A stretch of 64,000 bases of DNA, taken from positions 8,910,501 through 8,974,500 of the forward strand of contig NZ_CP100604.1 in assembly GCF_031202265.1 (NCBI RefSeq), written 5' to 3'. The notes below the pieces were generated by a model. That model was not told where the DNA came from, searched no databases, and saw only the letters and a list, made by a program, of their open reading frames with translations. The translations under genes were made by a program, and so were the position numbers. The stretch is from Bradyrhizobium sp. Ash2021 (GTDB lineage: Bacteria; Pseudomonadota; Alphaproteobacteria; Rhizobiales; Xanthobacteraceae). This document shows, in pieces, positions 25,231 to 33,783 of this stretch (within the stretch, counting starts at the first letter, position 1; the number at the start of each line of letters is the position of its first letter).

Positions 25231-26321
25231 TGTCCCTGTCGCAAAACCTCATGCGACTAGCGATCAGCTGCGAATCGGGTGAAGCTTCTGCCCGATGATC
25301 GAGCTTTGCAAACTGATCTGGTGCGGGCTGATTGGATTGTTCCGATCACGAGCCTCGCTGGAAATCGAGATCCTGGTGCTTCGCCACCAACTCAATATCC
25401 TGCGACGCAAGTCGCCGAAACGGCCGATCCTCGGAAGGATCGATCGCTTGGTATTCGTGGGGCTCTATGGCCTGGTTCCTGATGTGCTGAGCGTCTTGGC
25501 AATTGTCAGACCAGAAACCGTTATTCGTTGGCACCGCGCAGGTTTTCGATTGTATTGGCGATGGAAATCGCGGCCCCATGGCGGTCGCCCAAAGCTGCCT
25601 GTGGACGTTAGGCAGTTGATCCGAGACATTGGCATCGCCAACCCACTCTGGGGCGCTCCAAGGATTCACGGCGAACTCCTCAAGCTTGGCATCGAGGTCG
25701 GGCAGACGACGGTTGCCAAGTACATGGTTCGGGGGAGCTCCGAGCCAGGGATGGAAGACGTTTCTTCGCAACCATGCTGACGGCGTTGCGTCGATGGACC
25801 TGTTTGTGGTTCCGACGATCTCATTCCGACTGCTCTACGGATTTTTGATTCTGCACCATGATCGCCGTGAAATCGTATGGATTGGAACGACCGCGCAGCC
25901 CAATGCCGATTGGATCGCTCGTCAGCTCACTGAGGCATTCGGATGGGAGGACGCGCCGCGATATATCATTCGTGACCGAGATCGCGCTTATGGCGATATT
26001 GTCGTCCGGAGACTTCGGGCGATGGGCATCCGGGATCGTCCAACTGCGCCGCAATCGCCGTGGCAGAACGGATATTGTGAAAGGCTGATCGGCTCGATCC
26101 GACGGGACTGCCTTGACCATGTCGTCGTATTTGGCGAGCAGCATCTTCGGCACTTACTTCGATCTTACGCAAACTACTACAATCAGGCCCGGACGCACCT
26201 ATCCTTGAATAAAGACTCTCCGATAACCCGCCCCATCGAGACCGTCGGCCGTATTCTGCCCGTGCCAATCCTGGGCGGATTGCACCACCAATACGTCCGC
26301 ATCTAGTTTCCGACAGGGACA
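25231..26321 (+). mobile_element. insertion sequence with rve/DDE transposase, about 1091 bp
   Basis: The ends are inverted repeats: TGTCCCTGTCGCAAAAC at the left (25231-25247) and TGTCCCTGTCGGAAAC read inward from 26321. The match continues imperfectly to an ATGCG in both arms. Between them is one transposase gene of the integrase-core type (IS3/IS481-like). Bases outside the ends (gaacacg left, gggccaa right) show no target-site duplication. The left flank is the end of mdcH and the right flank is a truncated gene, so the element marks a deletion or recombination junction rather than a clean insertion. Confidence 0.85.
25295..26306 (+). pseudogene. frameshifted DDE transposase of the IS at 25231-26321
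   Basis: The N-terminal part (IEILVLRHQLNILRRKSPKRP ... WGAPRIHGELLKLGIEV) ends in the wrong frame at about 25730. The catalytic part continues in another frame with SMDLFVVPT (first Asp), YIIRDRDRAYG (second Asp) and NGYCERLIGSIRRDCLDH (Glu), so all three DDE residues remain. Close relatives are encoded in a single frame, so this looks like an inactivating indel within a GGGG run rather than programmed frameshifting. Confidence 0.8.
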
Positions 26322-26850
26322 GGGCCAAGACGGCTGCGAACGTACGCAGCATCGGGGTTCCAAAGAACGCCGAGTCGCGAGAGGTTCGGAAGTGCTTGCT
26401 TGAGTAGCCCAAGTCGCTTTCCGAAGATGTCACCGCCTGTGTCCATCGTGAGGCCAGTGATGTTCCCGCCCGGTCGTGCAAGGCTGGCGACGAAACCTGC
26501 ATTTATTGGATCGACGCTGTTGGGAATTACGATCGGGATAGTCGTCGAAACCTCCATGACTGCGACCGCGTTTGGATTGCCACCGGCGACAACGACGTCG
26601 ACGTCGAGCCGGACCAGGTCTGCGGCGAGGGCAGGCAGTCGCTCCATTTTGCCCTCAGCGAAGCGGTACTCGACCACTAGGTTCTCGCCAACGCGATAGC
26701 CCAAGCGCTGTAAGCCATCCTCGAAAGCGCGAATGTGAGGAAGCTGTTGCTCCCGCGAGCTAATCATAAGATAGCCTACCCGGAAGACCCGTCCTGCCGG
26801 TGACTGCGCACGTGCCACGAGCGGCCACGCCGTTGGGAATGGGAAACCAG
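26322..26850 (-). pseudogene. truncated ABC-type substrate-binding protein (ABC_sub_bind family)
   Basis: About 170 residues of a normally about 325-residue protein. The signal-peptide end AWPLVARAQSPAG, then GYRVGENLVVEYRFAEGKMERLPALAADLVRLDVDVVVAGG and GLTMDTGGDIFGKRLGLLKQALPNLSRLGVLWNP, are classic for PF04392 proteins of rhizobia. The C-terminal half is gone, replaced by the right end of the insertion sequence. The normal N-terminus is also lost: the upstream residues come from a different gene fragment. Not functional. Confidence 0.8.
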
Positions 26851-26990
26851 CCCTGATGAAGAGGTCTGGTCGGAACCAACTTTTGCTCACCAGGAGTGCC
26901 GGGTTTGAGGGAAACCGCCCCCGGTACGGACTTCAGAGCTTGAAAGATGCGGACTCCGCACTCGGGACAGAACACGCCCGTATGGCAACG
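26830..26990 (-). pseudogene. C-terminal fragment of a GFA/CENP-V-type zinc protein
   Basis: A minus-strand frame reads CHTGVFCPECGVRIFQALKS, then VPGAVSLKPGT. That is the second CxxC zinc site and following strand of GFA (glutathione-dependent formaldehyde-activating-like) proteins. No start codon or N-terminal CxC site is present, and the frame runs into the substrate-binding-protein fragment. It is one of several gene scraps in the 26.3-27.0 kb scar. Confidence 0.5.
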
Positions 26991-27023
26991 CTAGTCGCCG
27001 ACCTCATCCTCAGCGGCACGCGA

Positions 27024-27944
27024 TCATTTGCAGAAGGCCGCAAGCGCATTAAGCGGTATCTTTAGATAATGCCGGCCGTCGTCATCGGCGGGAGGCATAC
27101 GTCCTCCTGCGATATTCACCTGTAAAGCGTGCAGAATGAGCTTCGGCATCGGTAATGTTGCGTCGCGCGCGTGGCGAAGGGCAACGAACTCCGCTTCGCA
27201 GCGCCCCTCGGCAAGGTGAATGTTCTGGGCGCGCTGGCGAGCCACGGTGCTTTCCCAGGCGGGAGGGCGACCTCCAGGCATGTAGTCATGGCCCGTGAAC
27301 AGGCGTGTCTGATCGGGTAGCGCCAGGATGCGTTCGATCGTACGCCAGAGCGCGCGTGCGTCGCCGCCGGGAAAATCGCAACGCGCCGTGCCGAAATCGG
27401 GCATTAAAAGCGTGTCATGGATGAAGGCTGCCTCGCCCACGACGTAGGTGACCGACGCCTGCGTATGGCCGGGAGAGAACAGGACGCGCGCCTCCAGATC
27501 GCCGATGTGGAAGATATCGTCATCAGCGAACAGCTGGTCCCATTGTGAGCCGTCCGTCCTAAAAGCTGGCGGCAGATTATAAATCTCCTTCCAGAGTCGC
27601 TGCACGTTCGTGACGCGCTCTCCGATCGCCGTCTTCGCGCCCGTCCTCTCCTTGAGATACGCTGCTGCAGAAAAGTGATCGGCATGGGGATGGGTATCGA
27701 GAATCCATTCGACCGTGAGGTTCCGCTCGCTCACGAAGGCAAGCAGGGCGTCGGCCGAAGACGTGGCCGTCGCTCCGGACTTTTCGTCATAGTCGAGCAC
27801 CGGATCAACAAGCGCGCAACGTCCGGTGCAGGGATCAGAGACCACATATTGCACGCTGCAACTGTACGGGTCGAAAAAGCTGTTAACCTGGGGTTCGCGG
27901 ACAAAATGGCCGCGGATCGATGGCGATTGGACGTGGCTGCTCAT
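27024..27944 (-). CDS. MBL-fold hydrolase, persulfide-dioxygenase-like
   Basis: 306 residues. The metallo-beta-lactamase motif is THPHADH (His85, His87, Asp89, His90), with further ligands in FSPGHT and the DTLLMPDFGTARCDFPGG segment. That segment is shared with the ETHE1/Blh persulfide dioxygenases and their glyoxalase-II-like relatives. An iron-dependent oxidation of glutathione persulfide to sulfite is the likely reaction; glyoxalase II activity is the alternative. The rhodanese gene 34 bases upstream on the same strand is the usual partner of such enzymes and supports sulfur metabolism. GAGA precedes the ATG at 27944. Confidence 0.85.
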   Translation of the reverse strand: MSSHVQSPSIRGHFVREPQVNSFFDPYSCSVQYVVSDPCTGRCALVDPVLDYDEKSGATATSSADALLAFVSERNLTVEWILDTHPHADHFSAAAYLKERTGAKTAIGERVTNVQRLWKEIYNLPPAFRTDGSQWDQLFADDDIFHIGDLEARVLFSPGHTQASVTYVVGEAAFIHDTLLMPDFGTARCDFPGGDARALWRTIERILALPDQTRLFTGHDYMPGGRPPAWESTVARQRAQNIHLAEGRCEAEFVALRHARDATLPMPKLILHALQVNIAGGRMPPADDDGRHYLKIPLNALAAFCK

Positions 27945-27978
27945 GCGTCTCTTTCTTCGGCTCCCCGTGTCTTTCAAT

Positions 27979-28350
27979 TCAAGTTTTGTCGACCGCGCCG
28001 GTCCAGTCTTTGAAGCCACCGAGATTGTAGACATCGTCGTAACCCATATCTTTGAGCAGCCGGCCAGCGAGGGCTGCTCGTCCGCCCGAGACGCAATACA
28101 GGATTACGGTTTTTCCCTTTTCAAAATTCTTGTCGTGATAGGAGGATTCCGGGTCGGCGCGGAATTCCAACATGCCGCGTGACACGTTGACGGCTCCGGC
28201 GATCTTTCCGCTTGCGGCGACCTCAGGCGCGTCACGTACATCAAGGACAAGGGTGTTGCCATTCGCCATCATGCCGGCGGCATGTTCTGGCGTGATTTTC
28301 GGAACAGTGGCGTTCGCAGCTTCCAGCATCTGTTTGACGCTTGTCGTCAT
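27979..28350 (-). CDS. single-domain rhodanese (sulfurtransferase)
   Basis: 123 residues, catalytic loop CVSGGR with Cys86. It is a paralogue of the rhodanese at 1820-2215. GGAGGAG precedes the ATG at 28350. It is encoded between the esterase and the persulfide-dioxygenase-like gene in one minus-strand operon. It probably passes sulfane sulfur to glutathione for the MBL enzyme. Confidence 0.9.
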   Translation of the reverse strand: MTTSVKQMLEAANATVPKITPEHAAGMMANGNTLVLDVRDAPEVAASGKIAGAVNVSRGMLEFRADPESSYHDKNFEKGKTVILYCVSGGRAALAGRLLKDMGYDDVYNLGGFKDWTGAVDKT

Positions 28351-28378
28351 CTTGATCTCCTCCACGTTGCCGTGTTCG

Positions 28379-29119
28379 CTACGATATTTTGGCGAGGGAT
28401 GCGGCCAGTTCGTTCGGCAGGTCCACCATGACATCATGCCCGCTGGGGAGCTTGATGACGTCCCATCCCGGTGCTCCGGTATATTTCCTGGCGAAGTATC
28501 GGAACGGACTAGGGTCCCAGCCATCGGCCAGGATGTAGTGGCGGCGCTTCACGTTCTCGATCTTGCCCGATAGCAAGACCGGCATCTCGAAGGTGGCAAG
28601 CGCCTGCGGGACGCAGCGCCGGTTCACCCATTCGCGATTTTCAGGCGAGACGTGAAGCATTTCCGCCGTGAGCGGTTGCGTCATCCCGCTATTCTTTTCC
28701 AGGGCTGCGCTGTGAAAGCCGCCGATGAATTGTGCGGCCACCGCCGGCTCGACCGCCTTGTGCAGCAGCGCCATCAGAGACTCACCGTCGTCAGGTACGA
28801 ACGCATCAAGATAGACAAGTGCTTTGATACGGTCGGCCATCCGGTCGGCCAGACCCGTTATCACCATGCCGCCGTAGGAATGGCCGACGAGAATGATGTC
28901 GCTGATTTCCTCGGCCTCGATGCAGCCCGCGACGTCGCGAATGTGGGTTTCGAGGCTGATGTTTTGATCCGCGTGATGAGCGCGTTCGCCGACGCCGGTA
29001 TGGGTTGGTGTGAAAACCTCGTGCCCCATCCTGCGCAGCGCTGCCGCGGTGTGACGGTAGCACCAGCCGCCGTGCCAGGCGCCGTGAACGAGAACAAACG
29101 TCTTTTTTACCGTATCCAT
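28379..29119 (-). CDS. alpha/beta hydrolase (esterase/methyl-esterase type)
   Basis: 246 residues, cytoplasmic. FVLVHGAWHGGWCY is the oxyanion loop, GHSYGG holds the nucleophile Ser81, DAFVPDDGES follows, and the C-terminal LPSGHDVMVDLP carries the catalytic His. This is the pattern of the plant salicylate-methylesterase/hydroxynitrile-lyase-like bacterial group. Three consecutive ATG codons occur (29125-29117); the last has the best spacing to GGGAG. First gene of the operon with the rhodanese and MBL hydrolase, and divergent from the HxlR-type regulator, which probably controls it. Confidence 0.85.
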   Translation of the reverse strand: MDTVKKTFVLVHGAWHGGWCYRHTAAALRRMGHEVFTPTHTGVGERAHHADQNISLETHIRDVAGCIEAEEISDIILVGHSYGGMVITGLADRMADRIKALVYLDAFVPDDGESLMALLHKAVEPAVAAQFIGGFHSAALEKNSGMTQPLTAEMLHVSPENREWVNRRCVPQALATFEMPVLLSGKIENVKRRHYILADGWDPSPFRYFARKYTGAPGWDVIKLPSGHDVMVDLPNELAASLAKIS

Positions 29120-29401
29120 CATCATCACTCCCGGGGTGTTGCTGGTTGCGGGCCCTCGCATGGAAACTGATTGAAGCCTTCTAGGAGATCGCCGCTCGAT
29201 ACACGACCAGAAATCGTCGCCCCGGGCCTGGAAATCAAGTTTGTATTCCGTACTTGGCGAAAGGCCCGTTCGGATCGACTGGAAGCCGCCTGTTTCGCTT
29301 GAAAGCGCGAGGCTTCGACCACACATCCAGGGCTCGGTTTTTCCAGGATTAGTACGGAAAACACACCTGTTGCTTGACGCCAACGTGACTAGATCGAACC
29401 C

Positions 29402-30139
29402 ATGATCCGATACGGTCAGTTTTGTCCCGTCGCAAAGACGGCTGAGATCTTCGGCGATCGATGGTCGCCGCTGATCGTCCGCGAGCTATACTATGGCCCC
29501 CGGTCCTTTGGTGATTTCCTGGCGGCCATTCCGCTGATCTCCAGAACCATGCTGTCACAACGCCTGAAGGAATTGGCGGTCGCCGGCGTCGTTCATCCCG
29601 ATACGAAGGAAAAGGGTCGAGGCCACATCTATGCGCTGACGGAAGCCGGGGAGGCGTTTCGGCCAATGATCGAGATGATGGGCGAATGGGGGCTCAAGTG
29701 GGGGCAGGGTCTGGTCGGCCCCGACGATCTCGATTCAAAGTTGCTGATAGGGGGAATACGCCAGCACATCGATCGCAAGGATATTCCAGCGCAGGAATTT
29801 GTTCTGCGCTTCGATTTCAGGGGCATCCCCAAGGGCAGCCGCAATCCGCGCCATTGGTGGCTGCTGATTCGGCAAGACGAGATCGAGGTGTGTCTGAAAG
29901 ATCCCGGGCAGAATCTCGATGTCATGATCGAGGCCGATCTGGGTGCCTTTACGAAGGTCTGGACGGGCTATTCCCGTCTTGAGGAGGCCCTCGCGCGACG
30001 GCTCATTACGTTCCGCGGCACCGGGTCTGCAATTGCTCGAATGCACCGGATGCTGAAATTGACCGACGAGATCGTACTGCGGAACCTCGGAACCGTGCCG
30101 CTGACTAATGCTCAGCCGGCTGTGGTGCGAGCGAAGTGA
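29402..30139 (+). CDS. HxlR-type winged-helix regulator with C-terminal SCP2-like domain
   Basis: 245 residues. Residues about 1-95 are a HxlR winged helix (FCPVAKTAEIFGDRWSPLIVRELYYGPRSFGDFLAAIP ... ISRTMLSQRLKELAVAGVV), and the rest looks like a sterol-carrier-protein-2-type lipid-binding domain, as in several rhizobial regulators. It lies divergently from the esterase-rhodanese-MBL operon with a 282-base intergenic region, so that operon is its likely target. A hydrophobic ligand could be sensed by the second domain (inference). It overlaps the convergent AraC gene by 28 bases. Confidence 0.85.
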   Translation: MIRYGQFCPVAKTAEIFGDRWSPLIVRELYYGPRSFGDFLAAIPLISRTMLSQRLKELAVAGVVHPDTKEKGRGHIYALTEAGEAFRPMIEMMGEWGLKWGQGLVGPDDLDSKLLIGGIRQHIDRKDIPAQEFVLRFDFRGIPKGSRNPRHWWLLIRQDEIEVCLKDPGQNLDVMIEADLGAFTKVWTGYSRLEEALARRLITFRGTGSAIARMHRMLKLTDEIVLRNLGTVPLTNAQPAVVRAK

Positions 30140-31035
30140 CTAGGCGGGCTGCCAACCTCCCGGCGAAAGGCGGTGCTGAAGGCGCTTGCCGACTGATAGC
30201 CGATTGCGGCGGCAACGGACTCCAAGGGGGGAGCGTCGCGCTGGAGCATGGCTTTGGCGAGGGCCATGCGCCATTCCATCAGATATTGCATCGGGGGCAC
30301 GCCGACCTTCTGACTGAAACGCTCGCTGAAGACTGAGCGGGATAGACCCGCCTCCCTGGCGAGTTCCTCCACTGACCATGCGTGAGCCACGTCGCTATGG
30401 AGTCGCCTCAGGGCGCGGGCGAGAAGCGGATCAGCGAGCCCCACAAGGAGGCCGTGTTGTCCGATGGCTTCCACGCCTTCGGCGCGGAACCGCAGAGCCT
30501 CCACGAGCAGAACCTCGATGAGACGATCGACGACGAGATCGCGGCCCGGTCGGTCGGCGAGTGCCTCCTCGACGATCGAGTCAATCGTGCGCTTAAGTCG
30601 CCCCGCGGCGGGATCGGAAGCCCGGATATGGACAAGAGCCGGCAGCAGACCGCCGAGCAGGCTGCGGTTGGCGGAGTCCAATTCGAAATAACCACCGAGC
30701 TGCTTGAACTCCGCCTCGAGATCTGGATCACCGTATCGGACCCCGCTGGCCTGACAGTCCAACGACCCCCGCGCATCGATTGAGACGACTTCGCATGCGA
30801 GGTCGCTGGCGATCGTGAAGCCTGGGTTGGAAGGCACCAAGACGAAATCGCCTTTGGCGAGACGTATGGGTTTGTGGTCATCCACTGCGAGCCAGCACTC
30901 GCCGATCAGCACGAGGCCAAAGCCGGCAAAATTCATTCGCGAGCGACGTACGGCCCAACGTCCGGCCCCTTCGATAACCTTCGTTCCGACCGCGCGAGGG
31001 CGCAGCAAGGTGATTACGTCGGCAAGTGGTTCCAT
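30112..31035 (-). CDS. AraC-family regulator with N-terminal cupin domain
   Basis: 307 residues. Residues 1-190 are a cupin_6-type sensor domain (GFGLVLIGECWLAVDD ... GDFVLVPSNPGFTI), and the C-terminal about 100 residues are a two-HTH AraC domain (WSVEELAREAGLSRSVFSERFSQKVGVPPMQYLMEWRM, then SVAAAIGYQSASAFSTAFRRE). It is divergent from the SDR gene 100 bases away; genomes often pair this regulator type with an adjacent SDR target. Confidence 0.9.
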   Translation of the reverse strand: MEPLADVITLLRPRAVGTKVIEGAGRWAVRRSRMNFAGFGLVLIGECWLAVDDHKPIRLAKGDFVLVPSNPGFTIASDLACEVVSIDARGSLDCQASGVRYGDPDLEAEFKQLGGYFELDSANRSLLGGLLPALVHIRASDPAAGRLKRTIDSIVEEALADRPGRDLVVDRLIEVLLVEALRFRAEGVEAIGQHGLLVGLADPLLARALRRLHSDVAHAWSVEELAREAGLSRSVFSERFSQKVGVPPMQYLMEWRMALAKAMLQRDAPPLESVAAAIGYQSASAFSTAFRREVGSPPSHFARTTAG

Positions 31036-31135
31036 GTTCCGGACGGTCTATAATGGATTGCGGACGGACAATTATAGGCAGTCCTGCTGCGGGCAGCTAG
31101 CTTTCCATCGCGATCTCGCTAAAGGATGGAAATGC

Positions 31136-31948
31136 ATGAAAACAGTTCTAATTACTGGTAGCTCGTCGGGCTTCGGCAAAGCGACCGCACAACTCTTCCT
31201 GGACAACGGCTGGAACGTCATTGCGACGATGCGCCGGCCACAAGACGGCCTCTTCAGCGCAAGCTCGAACAATCTGCGCGTGATTGCGCTCGACGTGACG
31301 GATGCGCAGAGCGTCCGGGCGGCTGTCGGCGAAGCGATCAATGCCTTCGGTAGCGTCGACGTCCTCGTCAACAATGCCGGCTTCGGGGTGTTCTTGCCGC
31401 TCGAAACGACCTCGGACGAAATGATCCGCCGCTTGTTTGAAACCAATACGCTTGGCACCATCGCGATGGTCCGCGCAATCGTCCCTCACATGCGCGAGCG
31501 CGGTTCGGGTGCGATCGTCAACGTGACATCCAGCGTAGTCTTCAATCCCTCGCCTCTGGTTTCGGCGTATACTGCTACCAAAACAGCTATCGAGGGCTTC
31601 TCGGAGGCGCTTTATCATGAGCTCGCGCCGTTTGGCATCCATGTGAAGTTGGTGGAGCCCGGTTACGGACCGGACACCAGGTTCCGAACGACCATGATCG
31701 CGTTCAACGATGCGAGCTCGTTTCCGGCGCCCTACCAGCCGCAGCTAGACGCCCGGTTGAGCAATCTCCCCGAACTCACAACGACTCTCGAAGATGTTGC
31801 CAACGCGGTACTTCGGGCGGCGAACGACACCGGCGCACCCCTCCGATACCCTGCCGGAGCGGATTCGGTGGCCAGCGCGAAGATGCGGGCTGGATTGAGC
31901 GAAGATGATTTCCTGGCGTCGAAACGCCAAACCTACGCCGTGCCATAG
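31136..31948 (+). CDS. short-chain dehydrogenase/reductase
   Basis: 270 residues. NAD(P)-binding TGSSSGFG is at residues 7-14, with the Arg pair (TMRRP) that selects NADP, NNAGFGV at about 79-85, Ser132, and YTATK with Tyr145 and Lys149. Close to the YusZ/retinol-dehydrogenase-like oxidoreductases. AAAGGA precedes the ATG at 31136. It is transcribed away from the AraC-type gene, its likely regulator. Confidence 0.88.
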   Translation: MKTVLITGSSSGFGKATAQLFLDNGWNVIATMRRPQDGLFSASSNNLRVIALDVTDAQSVRAAVGEAINAFGSVDVLVNNAGFGVFLPLETTSDEMIRRLFETNTLGTIAMVRAIVPHMRERGSGAIVNVTSSVVFNPSPLVSAYTATKTAIEGFSEALYHELAPFGIHVKLVEPGYGPDTRFRTTMIAFNDASSFPAPYQPQLDARLSNLPELTTTLEDVANAVLRAANDTGAPLRYPAGADSVASAKMRAGLSEDDFLASKRQTYAVP

Positions 31949-32161
31949 CAATAGCCGTCGAACACTCGTCATCGCTCGCCGGTAACGAGCAGATCGCTGG
32001 CACTACTGCGCTTGGACGCCTCGGCGAAGCGGACGACGTTGGCACGCGAGAGCGACTGTGCTTTCGGATGATTTCCGGTGGGTGACGGGACAGCATATCG
32101 AGGCTTCCGGTGCTGCCAGGTTGTCTGTCGGGAGCTAATGCGAAAGAGGCCGCGAGCAGCT

Positions 32162-33094
32162 TCAAGAGCGCGGAAAGGGAGAATGAGGCGCCGTCCAAGG
32201 CGGCACACGGAAAGCGCTCGCGAAAAAGTCGCTGAGCGCCTTCACGGCTGCGGGTAGATGTCGGCCGGGCGCGTAGACGATGTGAACCCAGCGCTCAATG
32301 GGCTTGTATTGGGTCAGGACTGCAACCAGCCGACCAGCCGCAACATCCGGACCGACGATGAAGCTTGGAAGCTGTACAAGACCGAAGCCCTCGATGGCCA
32401 AAGCAAGAAGCATCTCGGCATTGTTGGACCGATAAGGCGTCCGACTCAACCGAAGTACGATGTCGCTTTTCCCGCCGTCCGTTTGAAAGCCCCAACCTTC
32501 GCCCGTCCATTGGTATTCGTAACCGATGCAAACGTGACCCATGAGGTCATCAAGCACTGCCGGGTGCCCGTGCTTGGCAAAATAGGATGGCGAGCCACAA
32601 ACGAGAACGTCGACGGGGGCAAGCTTACGCGCGATCAAGCTTGAGTCCGGCAGCTTGCCAATGCGAAGCGCCGCATCAAAACGGCCCTGGACGAGATCAA
32701 TCACGTTGTCATCGCACACGAGATCGATTTCGAGCCCCGGATGGCGACGGATCAGCTTCGGCAAGAGTGGGGCGACGTACCGCTCGCTGAAGGCGACAGG
32801 GGCGGTGAAACGAACAAGGCCTGTGGGCTGTCCGGAGCGTGCGGACAAGGCGCGCTCAGCCTCATCAAGGGCGCGAAGGATAGTCGTTGCCTCATCGTAG
32901 AAAATGCGTCCCGATTCGGTGAGAGCAACGCGGCGTGTCGTGCGGTGGAGCAGCCGCGCACCAAGCCGCCGCTCCAGAGCATTCACATGCTTGGAGACCA
33001 TGGCGGGCGATAGCCGAAGCGATCGGGCGGCAGCCGTGAAACTACCTTCGTCCACGACCCGCACGAACGCTTCGAGACTAGCCAGGCGATCCAT
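32162..33094 (-). CDS. LysR-family transcriptional regulator (DhcR/CrgA-like)
   Basis: 310 residues, full length. The N-terminal winged helix reads FVRVVDEGSFTAAARSLRLSPAMVSKHVNALERRLGARLLHRTTRR. The effector domain begins GLVRFTAPVAFSERYVAPLLP, typical of the CrgA-like subgroup. Divergent from the cupin gene with a 146-base gap, so autoregulation plus control of that gene is likely. The 31949-32161 stretch after it holds a small hairpin and no gene. Confidence 0.9.
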   Translation of the reverse strand: MDRLASLEAFVRVVDEGSFTAAARSLRLSPAMVSKHVNALERRLGARLLHRTTRRVALTESGRIFYDEATTILRALDEAERALSARSGQPTGLVRFTAPVAFSERYVAPLLPKLIRRHPGLEIDLVCDDNVIDLVQGRFDAALRIGKLPDSSLIARKLAPVDVLVCGSPSYFAKHGHPAVLDDLMGHVCIGYEYQWTGEGWGFQTDGGKSDIVLRLSRTPYRSNNAEMLLALAIEGFGLVQLPSFIVGPDVAAGRLVAVLTQYKPIERWVHIVYAPGRHLPAAVKALSDFFASAFRVPPWTAPHSPFPRS

Positions 33095-33240
33095 GTCGGC
33101 AGCGTAGATTATTTACTCACAGTGTCCAATGTGTTTCCGCGACGATGGTTTATCCGGGGAACGAGATAGAAGATGTTCAGCGTGCTGAGTAATTACATCG
33201 CTGGTGGGCGCCAATTGAAGCCTCTAATGGAGTAGTCGGC

Positions 33241-33783
33241 ATGGATCAGTCTTACGAAAATACGCCCGAAACGGTGGTCAGCATATCGAAGGTTCAAGAT
33301 TTTCGACGCGCACATCTGCCTTGGGGGGAACAGTCGCACATCCGTCTCTCCGGGGCAGAAACCGGCGGCGCGTTCGGCGTGTTCGATTATCAGGCACCGG
33401 CCGGATTTATTGTCCCGAGGCATGTTCATCATCGGGAGGATGAGATCCTGCGCGTCGTGCGTGGTCGCGCCGTCTTCTGGACGCCTCAACTCAGCGGCTC
33501 GATTGAGGTCGGCGATGTCGTCAAACTTCCGAAGGGTATCGAACATGCCTGGCGTCACTTTGGGGATGAGCCGATTGGCTTCCTCTGCGACGTGGTGCCT
33601 GCGGGTTTTGAGACGTTTTTTGCTGCAACCGAAGCAGCGAACCTCACGGAAGATGATATCCCAGGACGTTCCCGCATCGCGCTTCAATTCGGTATCGAGA
33701 TCACGGGACCCGGCCTAAGTGACAAGAATGTCCAGGACATCCTCCAAGGTCGCCATCCCTCCGCAGAAGAGATCGGACTCTGA
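33241..33783 (+). CDS. cupin-domain protein
   Basis: 180 residues with one cupin barrel. The first metal-binding motif is PRHVHHREDEILRVVRG (two His and a Glu), the second region is GDVVKLPKGIEHAWRHFG with the last His. Such proteins are metal-dependent oxygenases or isomerases of small aromatic or keto substrates, or simple binders. GGAG precedes the ATG. Divergent from the LysR gene. Confidence 0.85.
   Translation: MDQSYENTPETVVSISKVQDFRRAHLPWGEQSHIRLSGAETGGAFGVFDYQAPAGFIVPRHVHHREDEILRVVRGRAVFWTPQLSGSIEVGDVVKLPKGIEHAWRHFGDEPIGFLCDVVPAGFETFFAATEAANLTEDDIPGRSRIALQFGIEITGPGLSDKNVQDILQGRHPSAEEIGL

Noticed and set aside
25629..26306. Transposase C-terminal frame as a separate protein or programmed frameshift product
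   Set aside because: Relatives of this IS encode one continuous protein and there is no slippery heptamer with a following hairpin that I can see; a simple indel is the better explanation.
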